From assembly GCA_020912385.1 (NCBI GenBank), contig CP087213.1:930001-994000 (forward strand): a DNA stretch of 64,000 bases. Reading direction: 5' to 3'. Source of the DNA: Neofusicoccum parvum (Eukaryota; Ascomycota; Dothideomycetes; Botryosphaeriales; Botryosphaeriaceae). Numbering within the stretch: the first letter of the stretch is position 1; every line of letters starts with the position of its first letter. The position numbers were made by a program, and so were the translations under genes. Positions 45,043 through 55,251 of the stretch are shown here, piece by piece. The notes under the pieces are model-generated. The model saw only the letters and a program-made list of their open reading frames with translations, ran no database searches and was not told where the DNA came from.

Positions 45043-46479
45043 GATGGGCTGCTGAACGCAAAGAATGGCGTGCGGAGCTGTCGCAGAGGAAGGACTACGG
45101 GGGCAGAACACAACGTGCGGGCTGGAAGCAACGAGGGCTCGGGATTCTGGCGCTATCAGTGTCTATGCAGGGCCGTCGGATGAAAGATAAGGCCACAGCG
45201 GCCAGATAAGGAGCTTGCAGGCGGGCTGGAGAAGGGACAAAAAAGAAGGCTCGCAGGTGTGGGGAAACAAAGGCGGAGAGCAAGGCGGAGAAGACGACTG
45301 CTGTGGACTGGAGCGCGGAAGAGGCACACAAAGCCGGGGTACAGGAGTACTCTTATCAATGCTGCGGTATCTCGGCCAGATTGGGAAATGGTCGGATTGG
45401 CTCCACGGGACCGACCGGTGGCCGACGTCGATCAAGCCAGGCTGGCTTCATGGCCGGCGAAGGCGGGCCCTCGCCCTTGGCCTCGGCGCAATGGCCGTGC
45501 ATCGGCGACGGCAGCTCTATCGTGGGCCGGCGCAGCATGGTGTGGGACGAGGCGTATTACTCGATAGAAATGGCGGCCCCCCTATCGGCCTGCGGCGGCA
45601 GGGCTGGGCCGCCGCGCCGGCCACGTTTAACCGCGCGCGGTGCCCTGGCGCTAGGGAATCTTTCGGAGCCCCGCCGCCCTGCCGCCGCGGTGCCCTGCGC
45701 GCTCTTCAAGGCCTCGTCGTCGCCGTCGTCGCCGCCGCCGCTGCCGTGCGCTCTCTTCGACGCCGCGTGCTGCTCGCCGGCCGTGCAGCCGTCTCGAAGA
45801 CTGCCGGGCAGCTCGAACACCGCCGCGCTGCATCACGAGCCGTGGCCTGGCCTGCCCTAATGCTCGATTTTCCCCCCTGCGCCGTCTCACCACATTCCCA
45901 TCGAGTAATGGAAACGACTCGCTCCTACCGCTCTTTTCCTAGTCCAGCTCATCACCACCGCCGTCCAGGACCACCACCCCTCTTCTCTGCAGCCTCGCTT
46001 GCCTTGTCCCGTCTTTCGCCTCGCGCCAGAGTTCCGCCGCTTGACCCACTCTTCAACTTCGAGAGCTCGGAACTCCGGTCAATCACTGCGGACATCTTGC
46101 AGATCCTCTGGCGCCTGGCTTCATCGGTTGAGTGCTGTATTCCGCGTGAGACGCTACCCTGACCCGCGTGGCAGACCAAGCATCGACAAGGTGGTTGCTG
46201 GATGCATTTCCGCGGACGTGCGATCCTTCGGCCAGGCTAACGTACGCAAACATGCAGCGTGTCGGTTTGGCCTCTATTGACTCGTCGTGCGCCAGTGCCA
46301 TCTCTCCATTGGTCAATGGGTGCAGTCTTCAACTAATCAAGGAAATTCGAAACAGGAATACCATTGCTCCATCGTGAGGCCGGCCCATAACCCGGGATGT
46401 CACAATGAGTTCCCAGCTCTTGTTGCTAAACCCCCCAGCTCTTGGTACAGTCCGCCACCAGGTTCCTCAGGACGCACTC
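45043..46479. promoter_or_regulatory. 1.4 kb upstream of allantoinase
   Basis: The part near 45043 is the allantoinase promoter and carries GATAAG at 45186-45191 and 45205-45210 and its reverse complement at 45352-45357. Beyond about 45500 lies the 3' flank of the SigF/NTF2-like gene. The 315-codon plus-strand frame 45215-46162 is arginine- and alanine-rich, changes character along its length and resembles no family, so it is not called as a gene. Confidence 0.5.
45186..45210 (+). promoter_or_regulatory. Paired GATAAG sites (AreA/NIT2-type)
   Basis: Two GATAAG hexamers, at 45186-45191 and 45205-45210, 19 bp start to start, 144 and 163 bp upstream of the allantoinase ATG. A third, in the opposite sense, is at 45352-45357. 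Paired GATA sites are typical of fungal genes under nitrogen metabolite repression. Binding is inferred. Confidence 0.6.
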
Positions 46480-47324
46480 TCACAAATACTTTCTCTCGAT
46501 CTTCCCCGACAGACTCTCTGGAACCTCCTTTCCTCTCAGTCCCCCGCTTTGGTGGAGGTGTTCCTGCACCGCAGTGAAAGGCGAGAGCACGAACGCGCCG
46601 AGCACGCAAAATAGCGTCGCCACGAATTGGCACAGCCACACAAGCAGAAACCCGCCTGGCCAGAAGAACCTCACAAACTCATTTGTCTGGTACAGGTCGT
46701 TCTGCGCCGCAATGTAGTATTTGCCCTTTGCATCTTCGTCGTCCGAGTCCCCGTTCGTGTCGGCGGATTGAGACGGCGGAACGTAGTCGAGGTGTAGGAC
46801 GGTGACGAGCGACACGGGCGCAGAGTAGAACGGGAGGACCCAGACGCGGAAGATCTGCGAGATGTGGACGTATAAAATGAGGTTCGCCTTGTCAAATGCT
46901 AGAGGCCCGGGATTCGGGGTGAGGTTAGCCTAGAGAGGTAGCACTTGATCACGCAATAGCAACCTTGCAACCCCAGGGCGGCCAGCTACCGCCGGGCTCC
47001 TGAGCAGGCGCGCGGTCGCATTGCCGGCCGGGTCTTCTTACCGACCGAGTTGACTCTGAGGTCTATCCTTGGGCTCATGATCTTGTACCAGCGGTAGATG
47101 GCGAGGATGAGGAGGCGCGAGTTGCTGAACTTGCCCGTCCGGCAGAAGGGGTGTGTGAACGAGGCATTGGGCGTGAAGTACTTCTCGACGGCGTCGCGCT
47201 GGGCATGCGGGGGCGTTTGTGTGAGAAGGTGGATCACCTTCGGGATGTCCTGCTCTGCGCCGGCCCTGTCAGCTGCTGTCCGTGGTGGTGCGCATGATGG
47301 CGGCGGCCTACCTGGATTCTCCAT
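46480..47324 (-). CDS. SigF/NTF2-like domain membrane protein
   Basis: Protein of the fungal 'SigF-like NTF2-like' group, function not established. Exons 47312-47324, 47042-47254 and 46480-46898 give 214 residues. The first exon is only 13 nt and provides 'MENP' plus one base; the next continues 'EQDIPKVIHLLTQTPP', 'AVEKYFTPNASFTHPFCRTG' and 'ILAIYRWYKIMSPRIDLRVNSVAFD', the conserved start of the NTF2-like fold. A beta-rich stretch ('LILYVHISQIFRVWVLPFY', 'LVTVLHLDYV') and an acidic insert come next. Near the end 'FFWPGGFLLVWLCQFVATLFCVLGAFVLS' positions form one or two membrane helices. The upstream frame to 47480 is open but its sequence is Arg/Pro-rich and unlike the family, so I start at 47324. 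Confidence 0.75.
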
Positions 47325-47746
47325 GACGACGGTTACTGGTGTGGGAGAATTCTGCGACGGCTGCGACACGACTGCGATCAGCTCCTTGGCCGGGCAAGCA
47401 GGGGCGCCGGGAGGCTGCCGTTGCCGCTGCCGTCCTTCCTCAGCCCGTCGTGCAGGAGCGCAGCGCAAGCCTGACGTCATCGATCAACATGGCCATTTTC
47501 ACATGCACGAGGTGCCGTGCCACCACGAGTCATGTGCATTGCATGTTTCCGCTAGTAAATTGATAGTTGCCTTGGCTCCCGTCGCCAACAGGCGTGGAAA
47601 GGCTTGTTTAATATGTACAGTTGTGGTGTGTGCGCATTGCTGTCTTGTCCGCGCCAAAGTCCATTACAAAGGCAGGTAGTTGTACCAATACAGTCGTGAG
47701 TTAAAGTCGTCTCCCCCGCCACCCGTTCTTTCTTCCACGTCCCATC
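47325..47746. other. Flank between two minus-strand genes
   Basis: 422 bp: upstream region of the SigF/NTF2-like gene and 3' flank of the TM9SF gene. No gene is seen. Confidence 0.4.
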
Positions 47747-49797
47747 TTAGTCAACTTTGATAGATGAGTAGATCTTGAGCACAAAGAGCCACGAGGCAAA
47801 GAACCCAAGCGTACCTGCGCGAACGCGTCAGTAACTGCATCAGACGTCACGTCACTTTTTCTGCACTTACCGCTTAGCACGAAGAAGAGCACGCTGATGA
47901 GAGCGCTGTAGCCAAGATAAAGAACCCCACTGGTCCAGCTTCCAAACGTGAGGACCTTGGCCCAATACAGCAACGCGTACGCAAACACATAAGCTGCGCT
48001 CGCTCCCGCCGTGCAGAATGCTCTCCACTGCCAATGGTAGTTCTCCGCGCACAGCAAGAAGTAGATCATCAGGACCGTAACAGCCGCGCAGGTGATTATC
48101 ATAAGGCCGTAGCATAAGAATAGGAAGCCGAACATGTAGTACACCTTGTTGACCCAGATGCTGTTCATGACGAAGTAAAGTTCGACGAAAATGGCCCCGA
48201 AGGGAAGGACTCCAACGATCAGCATGCTGGGAAGAGGCCGAAGATATCCAGATGCAGGCGGGATTTGTCGTGGGATTTGGTTTGTGCGAACCGGCGTCTC
48301 GATGATCTTGTGCTTAAACCCAATCCAGGAACCAGCGAGTGAGAGCGGCACGCTGATCAGGAACCAGATGAAGACAAGCGCAAGCATCGTGCCAAATGGA
48401 ACGGCTCCGCTGGCTTGTCTCGCCCACACAAAGAGGTTGAGGAGGAAGAAGGTGCCAAACACCACAGCGGGCAGCGCGATAGGCGTGTACACAAAGTTCT
48501 GCTTCCACTTGTCGCCGTGGAAGAACTTGTAGACGCGAGACGATGCGTAGCCACCCACGAAGCCGAAAATGGTGTAAAGAAGAAGCATAACCGTGCCGAG
48601 AGACCCGCGGTTGGACGGCGAGAGGAATCCTAGCAGAGCAAAGACTTGTGTTCAAGTTAGCATTGACTTGAGGGGTCAGTCTGTAACAAGGGAGGTCTTA
48701 CCAATGGTAAAGCCTGTCATCATGAAGAGCTGAGCGCCATTGCCGATAAGGACACTGAGGAACAGCGGGTTCTTCGGGGGCCTGAAGACGTCGCCGTGGA
48801 CTAGCTTCCATCCGGAGTCCTCCTGAACACCTTCCTCGACAACGCTTGTGCCCGAGAGGTCCTCAAGCGCAAACTGTTCAAGGCGGTTGTATCTTGCAAT
48901 GTCCTTCTTAAGGGTTCGGATGAGGATTGTTGCGACCATGGTGACCAAGAACACCACGATCACCGCGGAGTTGACCAGCGAGAACCAGTGGATCTTCGGG
49001 TCGTAAACGTGAAGGTATTTGTCCCAACGGGTGGCAAATGGCGTTGAAGACGGCCTCCAGTACACGCTGTAGGTGAACAGAACCGACGTGTTTTCTGTCT
49101 CGGATAGCTCAATTGGGGATGGCTCGCCGCATTCAGCCGTTTCCTCATTGATCAGCTTTGCCTCGCCCATAGACCGCGGCTCCACCAAGATTCCGACGAC
49201 CCTGTAGGCATCGGGGCCAGCTTGGTGATAGTCTATCAGGATATCGTAGTGGTTGTTGAGGATAGATTGGCCCTCCTGGACGGCACCCAGCGCGAATCCA
49301 GGGCTGTAGAAGTTGCTGTCGTCATTCGGGTCGTGCTTCAGCTGGCCAGCCGGCAGGCCGTCTATCAGCCAATTCAGGTTGTAGTTCTGCTGTATCCGCT
49401 TGTTGACAAACTGAGCATCCCTTGGCTCATAGGTCTGCTCACGGCATACGGCTTTGCATGTCTCGTTCTTCCTCATGCGCAACTCGTAGGGTGATGTCTG
49501 TATCCGATCGCCAAACAGGATGCTCCCCAGCGATTCCGAGATGTACTGCGGACCGCCACTCGGCTGGCAGAAGTGGAAGGCATCGTGGTAGTAGTCGAAC
49601 GAGAAGACAGAGCGCACTTGCGAGTCCTCTTGGGAATTGGCGGGCGTGAGGTGGTTGACGAGCAGCGGCACCTTGTCCCCTTCTTTGTAGGAGGTCGGCA
49701 GGACGCCGGGGAGGTAGAATGCGGCGGCGGGCGCGGGCGTCAGCAGCAGAAGCGCCGCGAGCGCAGCGGCCGGAGAGCGGAGGGCGTCAAGGCGCAT
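47747..49797 (-). CDS. TMN1: TM9SF/EMP70-family endosomal-Golgi membrane protein
   Basis: Nine-helix membrane protein of endosomes and Golgi (yeast Emp70/Tmn1), implicated in copper balance, sorting and cell adhesion. Exons 48702-49797, 47871-48644 and 47747-47814 give 645 residues. A signal peptide ('ALLLLTPAPAAAFYLPG') is followed by a large lumenal domain with 'SFDYYHDAFHFCQPSG', 'SLGSILFGDRIQTSPYELRM' and the cysteines 'CKAVC'. Helices start at 'VNSAVIVVFLVTMVATIL'; the cytosolic loop holds 'ARYN' and 'SGWKLVHGDVFRPP', and later 'AIFVELYFVMNSIWVNKVYYMFGFLFL' region is the family's signature. The last 68-nt exon supplies 'TLGFFASWLFVLKIYSSIKVD', ending in the KxD COPI/COPII signal region that TM9 proteins share. 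In-frame codons upstream of 49797 are not hydrophobic, so ATG 49797 is preferred. Confidence 0.94.
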
Positions 49798-50370
49798 GGC
49801 GGGCGATGGGGCCGCCGAGGCCGAGGGGCTGGCTGGGAGGCTGTCTGGCGGAGCAGCAGCTCGCGGCTGGCCGTGGACTCCTCGGCGCGCGGAGGGAGAT
49901 GCGGGTGCGCGGAGCGCTTGCGAGTCGGGTGCGGCGGCGACGGAGGCGCGGAGGCGACGGTGGATGGTGCTGCCCGCAGCCAAGGGAGGGCAGGCGGAGG
50001 TCGGGTGCTGCTGGGCGTGGGCGGAGTTCCTGGTGGACTGTCGCCGGAGAGGTTGAAAGCTGTCACTTGCAACCCGGAGCTTCGCCGGTTAGCCTCAGGG
50101 ATCGGCGTCATCAGCCACGCGTTGATGCCACACGCTTGCAAGGGCCCTTGTCTGGCCAGTCTGGGCGTGCCTGCGAGCTGAGAGACTTGCGCCATTCACC
50201 ATTTCATCGTCGCTATGTGCATGCTACGTGAGCTCCGGGACATCTTGTGTCGACGCCTCTTCCCCCCGCAGCCAGGTAAACTCAGAACAACCTCCGTCGA
50301 TGCTTAGGGAAACGCAGATATGATATCACAGGCATAGAAACATGAGAAAGAGGAAAGATGCCGCCACGCC
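49798..50370. other. TMN1 upstream region and NCS1 3' flank
   Basis: 573 bp between a minus-strand start and the NCS1 stop. The part near 49800 is very G-rich on the plus strand. No gene is seen. Confidence 0.4.
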
Positions 50371-51472
50371 TCACACAAGCCCATCGTACAACGACAGCGC
50401 CGACACAATCGTCTCATCCCGCTTGGAGCCCTCCTTGAACTCGGCCATGTCCAGGCTGCCGTTCTCGTCCTTGTCCATCATGCGGAAGATCTTGCGCACG
50501 CGCTTCTCCGGCGTGTCCTCATCCTCCGGGAGCTTGACCATCGAGCCGACCTGCGCGGGTTGTCAGCACTGTTCCGCTTACCCAGCTGTGTTGGACCCAC
50601 CATCTTGTATATAGCCTCCACAATCGCCAGCATCTCGTCGTAGCTGATCTTGCCGTCGCCGTCAATGTCGTACAACTGGAATGCCCAATCTAGCTTGTCC
50701 TCCATCTTTCCTCGGCTCGTGACGCTCAGCGCGCAGATAAACTCCTTGAAGTCGATCGAGCCCGACTTATCGGCGTCGAATACATTGAAAACATAGTCGG
50801 CGAACGACGACGGATCACCGAAAGGGAAGAACTGCTTGTAAATCTTCTGGAACTCCTCCTTGGTGAGCATGCCCGAGGGGCAGTCCTTGAGGAAGCCTGC
50901 GGGTCATCGGTTAGCGTGGCACCGGGGGCTGGGCGACCCGGCGTGTACGTACCCTTGTACCATTGCTGTAGCTCTTTCTTATCGAAGTGGGTGGCCTTCT
51001 GGAGATCACTCAGCTCCTGCTGGGTGAGCTTGCTCTGGCTATGATGGTGCACAATTAGCCGGGTGTCCTCCACTATCACGCGTACAAGGCAGCTGCGGGC
51101 AGATATCTCGCGGCTCATCTCGTGGACGGCCACGGCCAAGGCGACGCTGCAGTTGGCCGCGTAGCTTTAGTGCTCGCATGTGCGGGGGATGGCGACGGAG
51201 CCACCGCGCGTCCTGCCGAGCTTCACGTGGGGCTTGTCATGCTGGAGCAGCGGCATGTGGGAGTCGCGGATGTCGTGCAGCGAGATGCTGTGGCAGCGGC
51301 GGGACTGCCCAGCATCGCCGGCGGTCGCCACGGCGCGTCGGTGGTGAGTGCGGGACCGCGGCGGGCCAGGCGCGATGACGCATTGTCTGGCTTGGGCCCG
51401 ATCAGGGGCGGCGGCTGCTTCGGTGGGCAGCGCGGAGGGTCGAAGAAAGCATCACACTTACGATTTGCCCAT
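50371..51472 (-). CDS. NCS1: Neuronal calcium sensor 1 (frequenin)
   Basis: N-myristoylated EF-hand protein that activates phosphatidylinositol 4-kinase (Pik1) and affects calcium tolerance and growth. Four exons, 51462-51472, 50953-51038, 50601-50896 and 50371-50550, give 190 residues, the exact length of fungal NCS1. The first exon is 11 nt and contributes 'MGK' and part of the serine; G2 is the myristoylation site and 'MGKSQSKL' is the expected signal. EF-hands: a degenerate first one around '[15 protein letters not shown]', then functional loops '[12 protein letters not shown]', '[12 protein letters not shown]' and '[12 protein letters not shown]'. The C-terminus '[10 protein letters not shown]' is typical. 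This length and layout exclude calcineurin B. It links to VPS74, which reads the PI4P that Pik1 makes. Confidence 0.96.
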
Positions 51473-52151
51473 GATGGCGGCTGCCAAGCGTGGTGTCGTT
51501 GGATGTCGCGGCGGGTCGGCCTTTGGGTGGGCGCGGTAGGGAGGGCGATCGGCGGCGAGGAAGCTTTGCAGGAGAGGGCGCGCGTGGTCGCGGCGGGAGA
51601 GGATAAGAAGTGTGGCGGCGGGCGGACGAGGAAGGCTGTCGTGAACGGTGAAGGCGGGAGATCCCAGCGCGGGGTCTTGGGCTGAGGCGCAGCAGGCAGG
51701 TGGGAGGCTACGTCAAGCACAGGCACCTAAGCAGAAAAGTCGCGTGGAGGAGCGTTGGAGTGTGCGGGCGACGGCGAGTCGTGCATTATTTGCGTCCTTG
51801 GTCTGGCCGCACCCTGCCGGGACTTGCAGCGGGCGCTTGTGGGTTGTTCTGGGACGGCACCGGAGTGAGGGGCTGCTGCTGATTAGCGGATTGGCCGCCG
51901 CATGCCAGCCGCCAGGTCGCATCGACGCCGCGGTGCGTCTGGCCACAGGCCCGCGTCCTCAGGCACGTCGGCCAAGGGCCCCAGCCCGCGCACGCACACG
52001 CGCACGCCCGAGTTCCCTTTCTGCGGCCGCGTCGGCGACGCCGACCAGGTGGAATCGCTCGCACGCCCGCACGCCAACTGCCGCAGCGGCCCCAACCCGC
52101 CCAGCTCCGGGCTGCCCTTTGCTTCACCTCTGTCGGACCGCCGCGCCCGCC
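51473..52151. promoter_or_regulatory. Bidirectional promoter of NCS1 and MED4
   Basis: 679 bp between divergent starts, GC-rich. No TATA box. The frames in it are compositional. Confidence 0.4.
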
Positions 52152-53068
52152 ATGGAACAGCTGCTCGACCTGCGCTTCCAGCGCGTCGAGGCCGCCCTCA
52201 ACACCCTGATCGACTCCATCGCCTCGTACAACCCGTCGCAGCAGGCCGTCGTCGATCTGGTTGCCGCCGACGACGAGCTCAGCCGCGGTCTCGAGCAGCG
52301 TGCGCCCTCCGATGAGCTCCGCCCCCGCTGCCTGCTGACATCATTCGCGCAGTCGCCGCACACCAGGCCAACTACCAGCGCATCCTGACGCTGCGCCAGA
52401 CCGCCGCCGCCCTTGATTCCCAGGTCAAGTCAGCCCTAGGCCTGCTCGCCGACACGCGAAGAGAGCTCATTGCCACCCCCGTCACCACGCCCGCCCCCAA
52501 TGCCAGAGATGTGAGCACCGCCGAGCTGCTTGCCTATGCCAAACACATCGGCAAGTTCACCATTCCGCCCAATTACCGCCCGCCTCCCACCAAGGAGGAT
52601 GCTGCTGCTGTTGCTGCTCCTCCGCAGGACAGACCTGACGACGACGTCGCCATGACGAACGGCGCCGCCGGCGCAGTATCCGAGTCTCACCAGCAGCACG
52701 ACGTCACTGCTGCGCCCGACGAGACACGCACCATGGCCACCCTAAACGCTGAGCAAAAGGCCTGGCTGTCAGGACTAGGCGCTCTTCCCTGGTTTCCCTG
52801 GCCGACAGAAGACAAGATTCGACAGGGCGCTCTCGGCCAAATTCAGACCATGGTAGAGCAGGGTAAGGACCCGACGACGGTGCTGTCGCCCGAAGAGCAG
52901 GAAGAGCGTGCTAGAAAGGCCGCCGAGGAAGAGGAGGAGCAGCGAAAAGAGGAGGACAGGCGCAGGGCAGAGGCGGAGCAGAGGCGTAGAGATTACAACG
53001 CCTCACAAGGCAGATCTGACGGGCAGGGAGAGCAGCCAGCCGTCTTCGGAGGCTTGGATCTTTACTGA
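52152..53068 (+). CDS. MED4: Mediator complex subunit 4
   Basis: Middle-module subunit of the Mediator coactivator that bridges regulators and RNA polymerase II. Exons 52152-52299 and 52353-53068 give 287 residues. A helical N-terminal part with 'LLDLRFQRVEAALNTLIDSI', 'LVAADDELSRGLEQL' and 'AAHQANYQRILTLRQTAAALD' is followed by the MED4 signature 'STAELLAYAKHIGKFTIPPNYRPP'. 'WLSGLGALPWFPWPTEDKIRQGALGQIQ' at about residues 196-223 is another fungal MED4 block. The tail is a charged coil (Glu/Arg-rich) ending 'VFGGLDLY', as in other fungi. An A-rich tract starts right at the stop codon. Divergent from NCS1. Confidence 0.94.
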
Positions 53069-53497
53069 AAAAAAAAAAGAAAAGACAAGACAAGAAAGGG
53101 AAAAAGCATGAACGAGCGTATTACTTGACACATCGAAGTCGAGGCGAATAAGTCCTTCATCAAGTCACTAGAAGACTTTGGAGGGAAATGTACTACGAAA
53201 ACATATTCATACAACTGATGGATTTCATGAGAAGCTCGTGAGTCCAAGTTTCGACTGTTTCACGGGGAAATAACTGTCACCTTCAGGTCAGCAGACGAAT
53301 AGCCTTCGTGAGGGCATTCATCCAGACTCAGAAGCGCTGCGAGGACGGCTCGGACCACAAGCTTCGTTAAATCATGCTTTTTTTTTTCTAATAATAAAAA
53401 TCGTACAAAGGCTCGATACTCCAGCTGCTAACAAACTATAGCACATGGTCTACGAAGCAACAAGATCCCATTACCTGACATATCATAGTATAACTCG
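53069..53497. other. Convergent 3' flanks with A/T tracts
   Basis: 429 bp between the MED4 stop and the stop of the multi-TM gene. It starts with an A-rich run (53068-53099) and has a T run near 53378. No gene is seen. Confidence 0.45.
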
Positions 53498-54490
53498 CTA
53501 GCGCGTCGTGCCATGGCAACCAGAAGGACTACCCTCCGGGTCAGACTCACTCGCATGGCCAGGCTTGTATGAGGAGTGGGCAACATCCAAAGCCGCCAAC
53601 TCTCGACTCAAAATCTGCGAGACTTGGCGGATTGCAAAAAGGGACAGCAGGATGGTGAACGGGGGCAGGACTTGCCAAGTAATGCTCTCGCTAGCCGTGT
53701 AGTTCCTCAAATCCCTTGGTGGAATGTCGTAGTAGAAAACTTGAAAGGTTGATAAGAAACCGTAGCTGAAGAGGCCGAGAGCCAGGGTGATGACCCAGGT
53801 CCACAGCGAAAGGGGTACGTAGATGTGTGCGCGATTGACGGTGACGAGCATCTTCCCGATCGCAGCCAAGATGATGACAAGCCACAGGGCTGTCAAAGTG
53901 GCATGAGTGTAGATGTATTCCGGGAACGCACCGGGTAGCCGACTGTACTTTGCAAAGGACATGGCATGCCAGATGAAGAGCGCTAGGTGGATTATCACGA
54001 AGATGGTGAAAAGAAAGAGCACAACGCAAGCTCGGACGTACCAGCTTTCGCTGGGAGATCCTTGCAAGCGTTCCAGGCCGCGGCAAATAGGAAACAGGAC
54101 CGTGCCAAGCAGGAAGGTCACGGCTAGCCAGTGCAGAATGTTGCTCGGAATGATGGAGCGATAGAATTCTTCGGGGTGGACGACGATGAGACACCGCTGC
54201 AAGCAAAAAAGAACAAGAACAACGATCGCGTGGCTACAAAGTGGTCAGGAAGGCTGGCTGAGAAGTATCTCAAGGGTAACAACGTACAGGGTCCAGAGAA
54301 TGAGAGTCGAGCCGTAGTTGGGCCATCCAACAACCTTGGAGGACGGCGGGGTTCTTCGTGGTGAGGCAAGCCAGCTCAAGGCTGTCGCGATGAAGAACAG
54401 GACGAAGACGGCGTAAAGTGCTGCCATGGCCCGGACCACAGGCTCCTCGAACATGGAGCAATTTCCGCGAGAGTTCCTGTCGTTGGCCAT
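53498..54490 (-). CDS. Multi-pass membrane protein, about seven helices, function unknown
   Basis: Exons 54288-54490 and 53498-54233 give 312 residues. Hydrophobic segments follow one another: 'AALYAVFVLFFIATALSWL', 'LILWTLYVVTLHAIVVLVLF', 'ILHWLAVTFLLGTVLFPI', 'CVVLFLFTIFVIIHLALFIW', 'LTALWLVIILAAIGKMLV', 'WTWVITLALGLFSYGFLS' and 'LPPFTILLSLFAIRQVSQIL'. That suggests seven helices with an outward N-terminus carrying an N-glycosylation-like 'NCS'. The last 40 residues are polar and serine-rich. The layout is like RTA1-type or receptor-like fungal proteins, but I see no RTA1 signature and no other family motif, so I assign no function. The splice joins 'LYVVTL' to 'HAIVV' within one helix. Divergent from the sterol acyltransferase. 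Confidence 0.72.
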
Positions 54491-55251
54491 GTCGGGCTGG
54501 TCGTACAGAGGACAGCTGGGCCGACAGCACAAGAAAGAAAGACTATATACATGTATCAAGCAGCAGGAGCTCTCTGGCAGCGAGGCGCAGAGGCGGGAGC
54601 ACGTAGGGGCTTAGACCAGTAGGCAGACACAAGGATCCTGGAGGAAGCTTGGCCGGGCGCACCACAGCGTCTGCCAGGCTGGAACGCGCAAAGAGAGGCA
54701 ACACAGCATCTGAAGACGATTCTGCCTCGTGCGCGGCTCGCATGCGGCAAGAATCGTGGTCGGAGTCAAGAAGCTCGGGCCATGCGACGCCAGCCTGCAG
54801 GCGGTCGATGGCGAGTCAGCCGCTTCTCGGTCGGACCAGTCGGCACGTCGCGCTTGCAACGGCCGACCGCGTGAGGGCTCATCCACGTCGCTCCCATCAC
54901 CACCGCGCTGCAGCAACTCTCGCCATGCCTCGCCGGAGCGCGCGTGGATGCAGCCGCCATGCCCGGGCCCCACGGCGTCTGGCGCCCCGCCGGCCTCGCT
55001 CTGCACCTCTCCCCACGCCCGCCGGCGCGGCTCTGCTGGCCGCCTGCTGACGTCACTTGCTGATGCGCGCGGATCTCGTCTGATCGCTGTAGCCTGTAGC
55101 CTGTAGCCTCTGCAAGGGGCGCAATAAAGCGCCCGCCGTTCCGCCCGGGTTGCCGGGAGCACTGCAGACACGCACGGCGGCCGTGGAGCTGCGCGACGGG
55201 CCCTTGGCACAACCCCCACCGCAGCCTCCGCCCGCCACGACAACACCAACC
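54491..55251. promoter_or_regulatory. Shared upstream region, multi-TM gene and sterol acyltransferase
   Basis: 761 bp between divergent starts. A direct repeat CTGTAGC occurs three times at about 55089-55109, ahead of the acyltransferase. Frames on both strands are compositional; the long minus-strand frame (54766-56109) mostly runs antisense to the acyltransferase exon. Confidence 0.45.

Noticed and set aside
45215..46162. 315-codon plus-strand frame upstream of allantoinase
   Set aside because: Compositionally biased, no motif, and it overlaps the GATA-site promoter.
47325..47480. In-frame 5' extension of the SigF/NTF2-like protein
   Set aside because: Arg/Gln/Pro-rich and unlike the family; the 13-nt first exon gives a better start.
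50371..51472. Calcineurin B
   Set aside because: Also an EF-hand protein, but length 190 and the start, loops and C-terminus match NCS1.
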